Assembly: GCF_032118995.1 (NCBI RefSeq)
Contig: NC_092649.1
Location: 16,557,332 to 16,621,331 of the forward strand
DNA from: Asterias amurensis
Lineage: Eukaryota > Echinodermata > Asteroidea > Forcipulatida > Asteriidae
Length of the DNA: 64,000 bases
Direction of reading: 5' to 3'
In this document: in pieces, positions 1-11,386 of the stretch
Layout of the letters: every line of letters begins with the position of its first letter
How positions within the stretch are numbered: position 1 is the stretch's first letter
Notes under the pieces: generated by a model
What the model saw: only the letters and a program-made list of their open reading frames with translations
The model's database searches: none
What the model was told of the DNA's origin: nothing
Made by a program: the position numbers and the translations under genes

Positions 1-105
1 TTAATGTTGAATCTTCCCAACCATATTCATTCCATAGAGAGCACATTCTAAAGCCCAAATTACCCACTCCAAAAGCAAAAAGCGCAATCCAAAAGCAATG
101 TCCCT

Positions 106-441
106 TTAAAGGCAGTGGACACTATTGGTAATTACTCAAAGTAATTAATAGCATAACACCCTAACTTGGTAATGAGTAATGGGGAGAGGTTGATAGTATA
201 GAACATTATGAGAAACGGTTCCCTCTGAAGTGACGTAGTTTTCGAGAAGTTTTTCACAAATTTGATTTTGAGACCTCAAAAATAGAATTTTGAGGTCTCA
301 AAATCAAACAACTGAAAGCAAATTCGTGTCACAAGGGTGTTTTTTCTTTCATAATTATCTCTCAACTTCTACGACCAATTGAGATACATCAAGTGAGAAG
401 ACTGGTCATTGACAATTACCAATAGTGTCCAGTGTCTTTAA
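106..441 (+). mobile_element. Family-1 MITE (TTAA-flanked), reference copy in unit 1
   Basis: The element runs between TTAA at 106-109 and TTAA at 438-441. Its left end AGGCAGTGGACACTATTGG and the reverse complement of its right end AGACACTGGACACTATTGG match for all but two positions and continue into GTAATT, a terminal inverted repeat of about 24 bp. There is no coding capacity (336 bp). A TTAA target duplication is typical of piggyBac-type transposition, so mobilisation by such an enzyme is possible, but the ends do not start with the usual CCC. The same element recurs at this offset in every satellite unit. Confidence 0.85.
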
Positions 442-465
442 GTGTAAGGTAATTCAACATTTGCC

Positions 466-518
466 AATACACCAAGTGAGAAGACTAGTCTTTGACCAAT
501 AATGTCCATTGCCTTTAA
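466..518 (+). repeat. Solo 3' end of a family-1 MITE at the short-unit deletion junction
   Basis: The segment from ATACACCAAGTGAGAAGAC to CATTGCCTTTAA is the right end of a second family-1 element whose left ~320 bp are absent. In long units the complete element is present (for example 18963-19337). The abrupt join CATTTGCC/AATACACC at ~465 marks the deletion that defines short units. Confidence 0.8.
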
Positions 519-740
519 AAGTAGTGTATATTTATTTACAGTGGTTTATCATCAAAAGTATGTGGTCTTCCTTTTACTCTGTAAACTTAAATGGTCCGCC
601 ATGGTGTTAGTTCAAGAGTGTAAAAGGAAAAACAAAATGTCCATGTATTTTTGTGTGCATCGTCATTTTTAATTTTGCTGCTTCGCTCAAAAGCATTTGT
701 GAATTGCATTTAGCAAACGTTGAAGCAAATATTTGAGTGA
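519..740 (+). repeat. Family-2 fold-back fragment (unit 1)
   Basis: CTTCCTTTTACTCTGTAAAC (from ~568) and the downstream AGTTCAAGAGTGTAAAAGG (~608-628) are imperfect inverted copies around a short centre (AATGGTCCGCCATGG). Similar arms with fuller centres occur in the long units, for example 17,930-18,070. I read this as a remnant of a second, fold-back MITE family. Confidence 0.6.
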
Positions 741-756
741 CATGAAAACTGATGAT

Positions 757-1138
757 GGTAATGTCTCTAAAGGCACTGGACCCTATTGGTAAATGTCAAA
801 GACCAGTCGTCTCACTTGGTGCATAAAGTAACAAACCTGTGAAAATTTGAGTTCAATTGGTCGTAAAAGTTGCAAGAGAATAATGGAAGAAAAAAAGTGC
901 CCTTGTTGCACAATTTGTGTGCTTTCAGATGCTTGATTTCGCCCTCAAAATCAAACTCAAATATTCCAGTGAGAAATTACATCTTTCTCAAACACTACTT
1001 TCTTTCAGCAGGAGCTGTTTCTCACAATGCTTTGTACTATCAAACAGCTCTCCATACTCATAACTAAGTAAGGCTTTATGCTAATAATTACTTTGAGTAA
1101 TTACTTACAGTGTCCAGTGCCTTTATAGAGACATTACC
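757..1138 (-). mobile_element. Inverted family-1-like MITE in unit 1
   Basis: GGTAATGTCTCTAAAGGCAC at 757 and its reverse complement at the other end (finishing GAGACATTACC at 1138, with a 2-bp insertion) form a ~24-bp terminal inverted repeat. Internal words (AAGTAAGGCTTTATGCTAAT and GTGCTTTCAGATGCTTGATT) show that this is the same family as 106-441 read on the opposite strand. Each unit therefore holds two copies in opposing orientation, which could pair as a long stem in a transcript. Confidence 0.75.
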
Positions 1139-1159
1139 AACATGAACTAATTTTGACCC

Positions 1160-1500
1160 AACATTAAATAACTTACTATTAAACTGTGTTGGAAGATCGA
1201 TCCAAGTTTACTTTCGGCCATCAATGCCTGCTCTCTCCCACCACCATCCTGCGTATACTTGCGTCCATGGCCGCCTCATCCTCAAATTGCTATGTTAGCC
1301 ATCTCTATAGTGGAGTCACACACCCTCACTTGTTCTCTTTCAGTCTCATCCAACGAGGAGGCAATCCATTGCCAGCTTTCTCATGAATTCAGGAGTTATA
1401 AACTAGAAGATGTTATCAAAGTACTGCAGAAATCAAAGTTAAAAACAAAACAAAATCATAAGTAAACAAAAACTGAAAAGTTTTCCAAAATACTAAGAAG
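1160..1500 (+). other. Non-MITE core segment of the satellite unit
   Basis: This stretch (TTGGAAGATCGATCC to AAAACTGAAAAG) has no inverted-repeat ends and is conserved in every unit in the window. It contains short overlapping open frames (about 60-68 codons, one from the ATG in TCCATGGCC), but the frames are not conserved over the DNA level and one (TTG start) is not a normal eukaryotic start. I see no known domain. Confidence 0.5.
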
Positions 1501-1521
1501 TAGTATACAACTCATGAATTG

Positions 1522-1580
1522 AAAGATGGAATGTTCTATTCAACGATGCGGAGACGAGTTGAATGGAACATTCCATCTTT
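1522..1580 (+). repeat. 59-bp hairpin conserved in every unit
   Basis: The arms 1522-1544 (AAAGATGGAATGTTC...) and 1558-1580 (...GAACATTCCATCTTT) are 23 bp each with one mismatch that would be a G-U pair in RNA, separated by a 13-nt loop (GATGCGGAGACGA). Copies sit at the same offset in units 2-9 (for example 3420-3478, 16704-16762) and in the right-hand domain near 56,405, 58,647, 60,537 and 62,427. Two copies (20,378 and 52,157) have AACAGTCC in the right arm, which breaks one pair. Confidence 0.85.
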
Positions 1581-1753
1581 AAATGAATGAAAGTATTTGC
1601 ATTATTGCACAACGAAAAACATTCATTACTTGTTTTACATAACATCCAAGTAGACCATTGTCATTTTGATTGAAGAACACAACACTCAAAACAAATAAAG
1701 CTAAGGCCTACAATTTCTAATTGTGACATAACAACCATTTCTTTTGGTTCAGC

Positions 1754-1773
1754 CTGTTGGATTCAACCAACAG
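1754..1773 (+). repeat. Short 7-bp stem in unit tail
   Basis: CTGTTGG ATTCAA CCAACAG is a perfect 7-bp stem with a 6-nt loop. It recurs in all units, with one loop change (ATACAA) in the last right-hand units. Confidence 0.6.
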
Positions 1774-1898
1774 CTTGTGCGTTCTTACAGCTTTTTTGTG
1801 ATTCGCCGGCCTCGCCGAAAAAGGCAAACTGTGATAGTTTAAGGGGGTCAAAGGAAAACCAGTCAATTTTCAGGTATAATTGTGTGGCTCACCATTTT

Positions 1899-3796
1899 TT
1901 AATGTTGAATCTTCCCAACCATATTCATTCCATAGAGAGCACATTCTAAAGCCCAAATTACCCACTCCAAAAGCAAAAAGCGCAATCCAAAAGCAATGTC
2001 CCTTTAAAGGCAGTGGACACTATTGGTAATTACTCAAAGTAATTAATAGCATAACACCCTAACTTGGTAATGAGTAATGGGGAGAGGTTGATAGTATAGA
2101 ACATTATGAGAAACGGTTCCCTCTGAAGTGACGTAGTTTTCGAGAAGTTTTTCACAAATTTGATTTTGAGACCTCAAAAATAGAATTTTGAGGTCTCAAA
2201 ATCAAACAACTGAAAGCAAATTCGTGTCACAAGGGTGTTTTTTCTTTCATAATTATCTCTCAACTTCTACGACCAATTGAGATACATCAAGTGAGAAGAC
2301 TGGTCATTGACAATTACCAATAGTGTCCAGTGTCTTTAAGTGTAAGGTAATTCAACATTTGCCAATACACCAAGTGAGAAGACTAGTCTTTGACCAATAA
2401 TGTCCATTGCCTTTAAAAGTAGTGTATATTTATTTACAGTGGTTTATCATCAAAAGTATGTGGTCTTCCTTTTACTCTGTAAACTTAAATGGTCCGCCAT
2501 GGTGTTAGTTCAAGAGTGTAAAAGGAAAAACAAAATGTCCATGTATTTTGGTGTGCATCGTCATTTTTAATTTTGCTGCTTCGCTCAAAAGCATTTGTGA
2601 ATTGCATTTAGCAAACGTTGAAGCAAATATTTGAGTGACATGAAAACTGATGATGGTAATGTCTCTAAAGGCACTGGACCCTATTGGTAAATGTCAAAGA
2701 CCAGTCGTCTCACTTGGTGCATAAAGTAACAAACCTGTGAAAATTTGAGTTCAATTGGTCGTAAAAGTTGCAAGAGAATAATGGAAGAAAAAAAGTGCCC
2801 TTGTTGCACAATTTGTGTGCTTTCAGATGCTTGATTTCGCCCTCAAAATCAAACTCAAATATTCCAGTGAGAAATTACATCTTTCTCAAACACTACTTTC
2901 TTTCAGCAGGAGCTGTTTCTCACAATGCTTTGTACTATCAAACAGCTCTCCATACTCATAACTAAGTAAGGCTTTATGCTAATAATTACTTTGAGTAATT
3001 ACTTACAGTGTCCAGTGCCTTTATAGAGACATTACCAACATGAACTAATTTTGACCCAACATTAAATAACTTACTATTAAACTGTGTTGGAAGATCGATC
3101 CAAGTTTACTTTCGGCCATCAATGCCTGCTCTCTCCCACCACCATCCTGCGTATACTTGCGTCCATGGCCGCCTCATCCTCAAATTGCTATGTTAGCCAT
3201 CTCTATAGTGGAGTCACACACCCTCACTTGTTCTCTTTCAGTCTCATCCAACGAGGAGGCAATCCATTGCCAGCTTTCTCATGAATTCAGGAGTTATAAA
3301 CTAGAAGATGTTATCAAAGTACTGCAGAAATCAAAGTTAAAAACAAAACAAAATCATAAGTAAACAAAAACTGAAAAGTTTTCCAAAATACTAAGAAGTA
3401 GTATACAACTCATGAATTGAAAGATGGAATGTTCTATTCAACGATGCGGAGACGAGTTGAATGGAACATTCCATCTTTAAATGAATGAAAGTATTTGCAT
3501 TATTGCACAACGAAAAACATTCATTACTTGTTTTACATAACATCCAAGTAGACCATTGTCATTTTGATTGAAGAACACAACACTCAAAACAAATAAAGCT
3601 AAGGCCTACAATTTCTAATTGTGACATAACAACCATTTCTTTTGGTTCAGCCTGTTGGATTCAACCAACAGCTTGTGCGTTCTTACAGCTTTTTTGTGAT
3701 TCGCCGGCCTCGCCGAAAAAGGCAAACTGTGATAGTTTAAGGGGGTCAAAGGAAAACCAGTCAATTTTCAGGTATAATTGTGTGGCTCACCATTTT
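1899..3796 (+). repeat. Satellite unit 2 (G-type)
   Basis: It matches unit 1 almost throughout. The clear difference is G in GTATTTTGGTGTGC near 2545, where unit 1 has T. Same length, 1,898 bp. Confidence 0.95.
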
Positions 3797-5692
3797 TTAA
3801 TGTTGAATCTTCCCAACCATATTCATTCCATAGAGAGCACATTCTAAAGCCCAAATTACCCACTCCAAAAGCAAAAAGCGCAATCCAAAAGCAATGTCCC
3901 TTTAAAGGCAGTGGACACTATTGGTAATTACTCAAAGTAATTAATAGCATAACACCCTAACTTGGTAATGAGTAATGGGGAGAGGTTGATAGTATAGAAC
4001 ATTATGAGAAACGGTTCCCTCTGAAGTGACGTAGTTTTCGAGAAGTTTTTCACAAATTTGATTTTGAGACCTCAAAAATAGAATTTTGAGGTCTCAAAAT
4101 CAAACAACTGAAAGCAAATTCGTGTCACAAGGGTGTTTTTTCTTTCATAATTATCTCTCAACTTCTACGACCAATTGAGATACATCAAGTGAGAAGACTG
4201 GTCATTGACAATTACCAATAGTGTCCAGTGTCTTTAAGTGTAAGGTAATTCAACATTTGCCAATACACCAAGTGAGAAGACTAGTCTTTGACCAATAATG
4301 TCCATTGCCTTTAAAAGTAGTGTATATTTATTTACAGTGGTTTATCATCAAAAGTATGTGGTCTTCCTTTTACTCTGTAAACTTAAATGGTCCGCCATGG
4401 TGTTAGTTCAAGAGTGTAAAAGGAAAAACAAAATGTCCATGTATTTTTGTGTGCATCGTCATTTTTAATTTTGCTGCTTCGCTCAAAAGCATTTGTGAAT
4501 TGCATTTAGCAAACGTTGAAGCAAATATTTGAGTGACATGAAAACTGATGATGGTAATGTCTAAAGGCACTGGACCCTATTGGTAAATGTCAAAGACCAG
4601 TCGTCTCACTTGGTGCATAAAGTAACAAACCTGTGAAAATTTGAGTTCAATTGGTCGTAAAAGTTGCAAGAGAATAATGGAAGAAAAAAAGTGCCCTTGT
4701 TGCACAATTTGTGTGCTTTCAGATGCTTGATTTCGCCCTCAAAATCAAACTCAAATATTCCAGTGAGAAATTACATCTTTCTCAAACACTACTTTCTTTC
4801 AGCAGGAGCTGTTTCTCACAATGCTTTGTACTATCAAACAGCTCTCCATACTCATAACTAAGTAAGGCTTTATGCTAATAATTACTTTGAGTAATTACTT
4901 ACAGTGTCCAGTGCCTTTATAGAGACATTACCAACATGAACTAATTTTGACCCAACATTAAATAACTTACTATTAAACTGTGTTGGAAGATCGATCCAAG
5001 TTTACTTTCGGCCATCAATGCCTGCTCTCTCCCACCACCATCCTGCGTATACTTGCGTCCATGGCCACCTCATCCTCAAATTGCTATGTTAGCCATCTCT
5101 ATAGTGGAGTCACACACCCTCACTTGTTCTCTTTCAGTCTCATCCAACGAGGAGGCAATCCATTGCCAGCTTTCTCATGAATTCAGGAGTTATAAACTAG
5201 AAGATGTTATCAAAGTACTGCAGAAATCAAAGTTAAAAACAAAACAAAATCATAAGTAAACAAAAACTGAAAAGTTTTCCAAAATACTAAGAAGTAGTAT
5301 ACAACTCATGAATTGAAAGATGGAATGTTCTATTCAACGATGCGGAGACGAGTTGAATGGAACATTCCATCTTTAAATGAATGAAAGTATTTGCATTATT
5401 GCACAACGAAAAACATTCATTACTTGTTTTACATAACATCCAAGTAGACCATTGTCATTTTGATTGAAGAACACAACACTCAAAACAAATAAAGCTAAGG
5501 CCTACAATTTCTAATTGTGACATAACAACCATTTCTTTTGGTTCAGCCTGTTGGATTCAACCAACAGCTTGTGCGTTCTTACAGCTTTTTTGTGATTCGC
5601 CGGCCTCGCCGAAAAAGGCAAACTGTGATAGTTTAAGGGGGTCAAAGGAAAACCAGTAAATTTTCAGGTATAATTGTGTGGCTCACCATTTT
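3797..5692 (+). repeat. Satellite unit 3 (T-type, 2-bp deletion)
   Basis: It is 1,896 bp because a CT is missing from GTCTCTAAAGG near 4560. It has T at the diagnostic site, a private G-to-A change at ~5066 (GGCCACC for GGCCGCC), and ends with AGTAAATTTT rather than AGTCAATTTT. Confidence 0.95.
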
Positions 5693-7590
5693 TTAATGTT
5701 GAATCTTCCCAACCATATTCATTCCATAGAGAGCACATTCTAAAGCCCAAATTACCCACTCCAAAAGCAAAAAGCGCAATCCAAAAGCAATGTCCCTTTA
5801 AAGGCAGTGGACACTATTGGTAATTACTCAAAGTAATTAATAGCATAACACCCTAACTTGGTAATGAGTAATGGGGAGAGGTTGATAGTATAGAACATTA
5901 TGAGAAACGGTTCCCTCTGAAGTGACGTAGTTTTCGAGAAGTTTTTCACAAATTTGATTTTGAGACCTCAAAAATAGAATTTTGAGGTCTCAAAATCAAA
6001 CAACTGAAAGCAAATTCGTGTCACAAGGGTGTTTTTTCTTTCATAATTATCTCTCAACTTCTACGACCAATTGAGATACATCAAGTGAGAAGACTGGTCA
6101 TTGACAATTACCAATAGTGTCCAGTGTCTTTAAGTGTAAAGTAATTCAACATTTGCCAATACACCAAGTGAGAAGACTAGTCTTTGACCAATAATGTCCA
6201 TTGCCTTTAAAAGTAGTGTATATTTATTTACAGTGGTTTATCATCAAAAGTATGTGGTCTTCCTTTTACTCTGTAAACTTAAATGGTCCGCCATGGTGTT
6301 AGTTCAAGAGTGTAAAAGGAAAAACAAAATGTCCATGTATTTTGGTGTGCATCGTCATTTTTAATTTTGCTGCTTCGCTCAAAAGCATTTGTGAATTGCA
6401 TTTAGCAAACGTTGAAGCAAATATTTGAGTGACATGAAAACTGATGATGGTAATGTCTCTAAAGGCACTGGACCCTATTGGTAAATGTCAAAGACCAGTC
6501 GTCTCACTTGGTGCATAAAGTAACAAACCTGTGAAAATTTGAGTTCAATTGGTCGTAAAAGTTGCAAGAGAATAATGGAAGAAAAAAAGTGCCCTTGTTG
6601 CACAATTTGTGTGCTTTCAGATGCTTGATTTCGCCCTCAAAATCAAACTCAAATATTCCAGTGAGAAATTACATCTTTCTCAAACACTACTTTCTTTCAG
6701 CAGGAGCTGTTTCTCACAATGCTTTGTACTATCAAACAGCTCTCCATACTCATAACTAAGTAAGGCTTTATGCTAATAATTACTTTGAGTAATTACTTAC
6801 AGTGTCCAGTGCCTTTATAGAGACATTACCAACATGAACTAATTTTGACCCAACATTAAATAACTTACTATTAAACTGTGTTGGAAGATCGATCCAAGTT
6901 TACTTTCGGCCATCAATGCCTGCTCTCTCCCACCACCATCCTGCGTATACTTGCGTCCATGGCCGCCTCATCCTCAAATTGCTATGTTAGCCATCTCTAT
7001 AGTGGAGTCACACACCCTCACTTGTTCTCTTTCAGTCTCATCCAACGAGGAGGCAATCCATTGCCAGCTTTCTCATGAATTCAGGAGTTATAAACTAGAA
7101 GATGTTATCAAAGTACTGCAGAAATCAAAGTTAAAAACAAAACAAAATCATAAGTAAACAAAAACTGAAAAGTTTTCCAAAATACTAAGAAGTAGTATAC
7201 AACTCATGAATTGAAAGATGGAATGTTCTATTCAACGATGCGGAGACGAGTTGAATGGAACATTCCATCTTTAAATGAATGAAAGTATTTGCATTATTGC
7301 ACAACGAAAAACATTCATTACTTGTTTTACATAACATCCAAGTAGACCATTGTCATTTTGATTGAAGAACACAACACTCAAAACAAATAAAGCTAAGGCC
7401 TACAATTTCTAATTGTGACATAACAACCATTTCTTTTGGTTCAGCCTGTTGGATTCAACCAACAGCTTGTGCGTTCTTACAGCTTTTTTGTGATTCGCCG
7501 GCCTCGCCGAAAAAGGCAAACTGTGATAGTTTAAGGGGGTCAAAGGAAAACCAGTAAATTTTCAGGTATAATTGTGTGGCTCACCATTTT
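5693..7590 (+). repeat. Satellite unit 4 (G-type)
   Basis: It has G at the diagnostic site (~6342) and GTAAAGTAATTC near 6138 where most units have GTAAGGTAATTC. It shares the AGTAAATTTT ending with unit 3, which ties units 3 and 4 together. Confidence 0.95.
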
Positions 7591-9488
7591 TTAATGTTGA
7601 ATCTTCCCAACCATATTCATTCCATAGAGAGCACATTCTAAAGCCCAAATTACCCACTCCAAAAGCAAAAAGCGCAATCCAAAAGCAATGTCCCTTTAAA
7701 GGCAGTGGACACTATTGGTAATTACTCAAAGTAATTAATAGCATAACACCCTAACTTGGTAATGAGTAATGGGGAGAGGTTGATAGTATAGAACATTATG
7801 AGAAACGGTTCCCTCTGAAGTGACGTAGTTTTCGAGAAGTTTTTCACAAATTTGATTTTGAGACCTCAAAAATAGAATTTTGAGGTCTCAAAATCAAACA
7901 ACTGAAAGCAAATTCGTGTCACAAGGGTGTTTTTTCTTTCATAATTATCTCTCAACTTCTACGACCAATTGAGATACATCAAGTGAGAAGACTGGTCATT
8001 GACAATTACCAATAGTGTCCAGTGTCTTTAAGTGTAAGGTAATTCAACATTTGCCAATACACCAAGTGAGAAGACTAGTCTTTGACCAATAATGTCCATT
8101 GCCTTTAAAAGTAGTGTATATTTATTTACAGTGGTTTATCATCAAAAGTATGTGGTCTTCCTTTTACTCTGTAAACTTAAATGGTCCGCCATGGTGTTAG
8201 TTCAAGAGTGTAAAAGGAAAAACAAAATGTCCATGTATTTTTGTGTGCATCGTCATTTTTAATTTTGCTGCTTCGCTCAAAAGCATTTGTGAATTGCATT
8301 TAGCAAACGTTGAAGCAAATATTTGAGTGACATGAAAACTGATGATGGTAATGTCTCTAAAGGCACTGGACCCTATTGGTAAATGTCAAAGACCAGTCGT
8401 CTCACTTGGTGCATAAAGTAACAAACCTGTGAAAATTTGAGTTCAATTGGTCGTAAAAGTTGCAAGAGAATAATGGAAGAAAAAAAGTGCCCTTGTTGCA
8501 CAATTTGTGTGCTTTCAGATGCTTGATTTCGCCCTCAAAATCAAACTCAAATATTCCAGTGAGAAATTACATCTTTCTCAAACACTACTTTCTTTCAGCA
8601 GGAGCTGTTTCTCACAATGCTTTGTACTATCAAACAGCTCTCCATACTCATAACTAAGTAAGGCTTTATGCTAATAATTACTTTGAGTAATTACTTACAG
8701 TGTCCAGTGCCTTTATAGAGACATTACCAACATGAACTAATTTTGACCCAACATTAAATAACTTACTATTAAACTGTGTTGGAAGATCGATCCAAGTTTA
8801 CTTTCGGCCATCAATGCCTGCTCTCTCCCACCACCATCCTGCGTATACTTGCGTCCATGGCCGCCTCATCCTCAAATTGCTATGTTAGCCATCTCTATAG
8901 TGGAGTCACACACCCTCACTTGTTCTCTTTCAGTCTCATCCAACGAGGAGGCAATCCATTGCCAGCTTTCTCATGAATTCAGGAGTTATAAACTAGAAGA
9001 TGTTATCAAAGTACTGCAGAAATCAAAGTTAAAAACAAAACAAAATCATAAGTAAACAAAAACTGAAAAGTTTTCCAAAATACTAAGAAGTAGTATACAA
9101 CTCATGAATTGAAAGATGGAATGTTCTATTCAACGATGCGGAGACGAGTTGAATGGAACATTCCATCTTTAAATGAATGAAAGTATTTGCATTATTGCAC
9201 AACGAAAAACATTCATTACTTGTTTTACATAACATCCAAGTAGACCATTGTCATTTTGATTGAAGAACACAACACTCAAAACAAATAAAGCTAAGGCCTA
9301 CAATTTCTAATTGTGACATAACAACCATTTCTTTTGGTTCAGCCTGTTGGATTCAACCAACAGCTTGTGCGTTCTTACAGCTTTTTTGTGATTCGCCGGC
9401 CTCGCCGAAAAAGGCAAACTGTGATAGTTTAAGGGGGTCAAAGGAAAACCAGTCAATTTTCAGGTATAATTGTGTGGCTCACCATTTT
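7591..9488 (+). repeat. Satellite unit 5 (T-type)
   Basis: It has T at the diagnostic site and is otherwise close to the unit 1 sequence, ending AGTCAATTTT. Confidence 0.95.
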
Positions 9489-11386
9489 TTAATGTTGAAT
9501 CTTCCCAACCATATTCATTCCATAGAGAGCACATTCTAAAGCCCAAATTACCCACTCCAAAAGCAAAAAGCGCAATCCAAAAGCAATGTCCCTTTAAAGG
9601 CAGTGGACACTATTGGTAATTACTCAAAGTAATTAATAGCATAACACCCTAACTTGGTAATGAGTAATGGGGAGAGGTTGATAGTATAGAACATTATGAG
9701 AAACGGTTCCCTCTGAAGTGACGTAGTTTTCGAGAAGTTTTTCACAAATTTGATTTTGAGACCTCAAAAATAGAATTTTGAGGTCTCAAAATCAAACAAC
9801 TGAAAGCAAATTCGTGTCACAAGGGTGTTTTTTCTTTCATAATTATCTCTCAACTTCTACGACCAATTGAGATACATCAAGTGAGAAGACTGGTCATTGA
9901 CAATTACCAATAGTGTCCAGTGTCTTTAAGTGTAAAGTAATTCAACATTTGCCAATACACCAAGTGAGAAGACTAGTCTTTGACCAATAATGTCCATTGC
10001 CTTTAAAAGTAGTGTATATTTATTTACAGTGGTTTATCATCAAAAGTATGTGGTCTTCCTTTTACTCTGTAAACTTAAATGGTCCGCCATGGTGTTAGTT
10101 CAAGAGTGTAAAAGGAAAAACAAAATGTCCATGTATTTTGGTGTGCATCGTCATTTTTAATTTTGCTGCTTCGCTCAAAAGCATTTGTGAATTGCATTTA
10201 GCAAACGTTGAAGCAAATATTTGAGTGACATGAAAACTGATGATGGTAATGTCTCTAAAGGCACTGGACCCTATTGGTAAATGTCAAAGACCAGTCGTCT
10301 CACTTGGTGCATAAAGTAACAAACCTGTGAAAATTTGAGTTCAATTGGTCGTAAAAGTTGCAAGAGAATAATGGAAGAAAAAAAGTGCCCTTGTTGCACA
10401 ATTTGTGTGCTTTCAGATGCTTGATTTCGCCCTCAAAATCAAACTCAAATATTCCAGTGAGAAATTACATCTTTCTCAAACACTACTTTCTTTCAGCAGG
10501 AGCTGTTTCTCACAATGCTTTGTACTATCAAACAGCTCTCCATACTTATAACTAAGTAAGGCTTTATGCTAATAATTACTTTGAGTAATTACTTACAGTG
10601 TCCAGTGCCTTTATAGAGACATTACCAACATGAACTAATTTTGACCCAACATTAAATAACTTACTATTAAACTGTGTTGGAAGATCGATCCAAGTTTACT
10701 TTCGGCCATCAATGCCTGCTCTCTCCCACCACCATCCTGCGTATACTTGCGTCCATGGCCGCCTCATCCTCAAATTGCTATGTTAGCCATCTCTATAGTG
10801 GAGTCACACACCCTCACTTGTTCTCTTTCAGTCTCATCCAACGAGGAGGCAATCCATTGCCAGCTTTCTCATGAATTCAGGAGTTATAAACTAGAAGATG
10901 TTATCAAAGTACTGCAGAAATCAAAGTTAAAAACAAAACAAAATCATAAGTAAACAAAAACTGAAAAGTTTTCCAAAATACTAAGAAGTAGTATACAACT
11001 CATGAATTGAAAGATGGAATGTTCTATTCAACGATGCGGAGACGAGTTGAATGGAACATTCCATCTTTAAATGAATGAAAGTATTTGCATTATTGCACAA
11101 CGAAAAACATTCATTACTTGTTTTACATAACATCCAAGTAGACCATTGTCATTTTGATTGAAGAACACAACACTCAAAACAAATAAAGCTAAGGCCTACA
11201 ATTTCTAATTGTGACATAACAACCATTTCTTTTGGTTCAGCCTGTTGGATTCAACCAACAGCTTGTGCGTTCTTACAGCTTTTTTGTAATTCGCCGGCCT
11301 CGCCGAAAAAGGCAAACTGTGATAGTTCAAGGGGGTCAAAGGAAAACCAGTCAATTTTCAGGTATAATTGTGTGGCTCACCATTTT
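9489..11386 (+). repeat. Satellite unit 6 (G-type)
   Basis: It has G at the diagnostic site and GTAAAGTAATTC near 9933, both shared with unit 4. A private C-to-T change lies at ~10546 (CATACTTATAAC). Its tail has TTTGTAATTCGCC and GTTCAAGGGGG, shared only with unit 7. Confidence 0.95.

Larger units (their letters stand above)
1..1898 (+). repeat. Satellite unit 1 (reference unit, T-type)
   Basis: This is the first full unit and is used here to define offsets. It carries T at the diagnostic site in GTATTTTTGTGTGC (~645), GTAAGG at ~455, and ends with the AGTCAATTTT and GTTTAAGGGGG variants. Confidence 0.95.

Noticed and set aside
1745..1775. tRNA-like B-box (GGATTCAACC) in the unit tail
   Set aside because: No matching A-box at the right distance and no cloverleaf; the sequence is simply one arm of a 7-bp stem.
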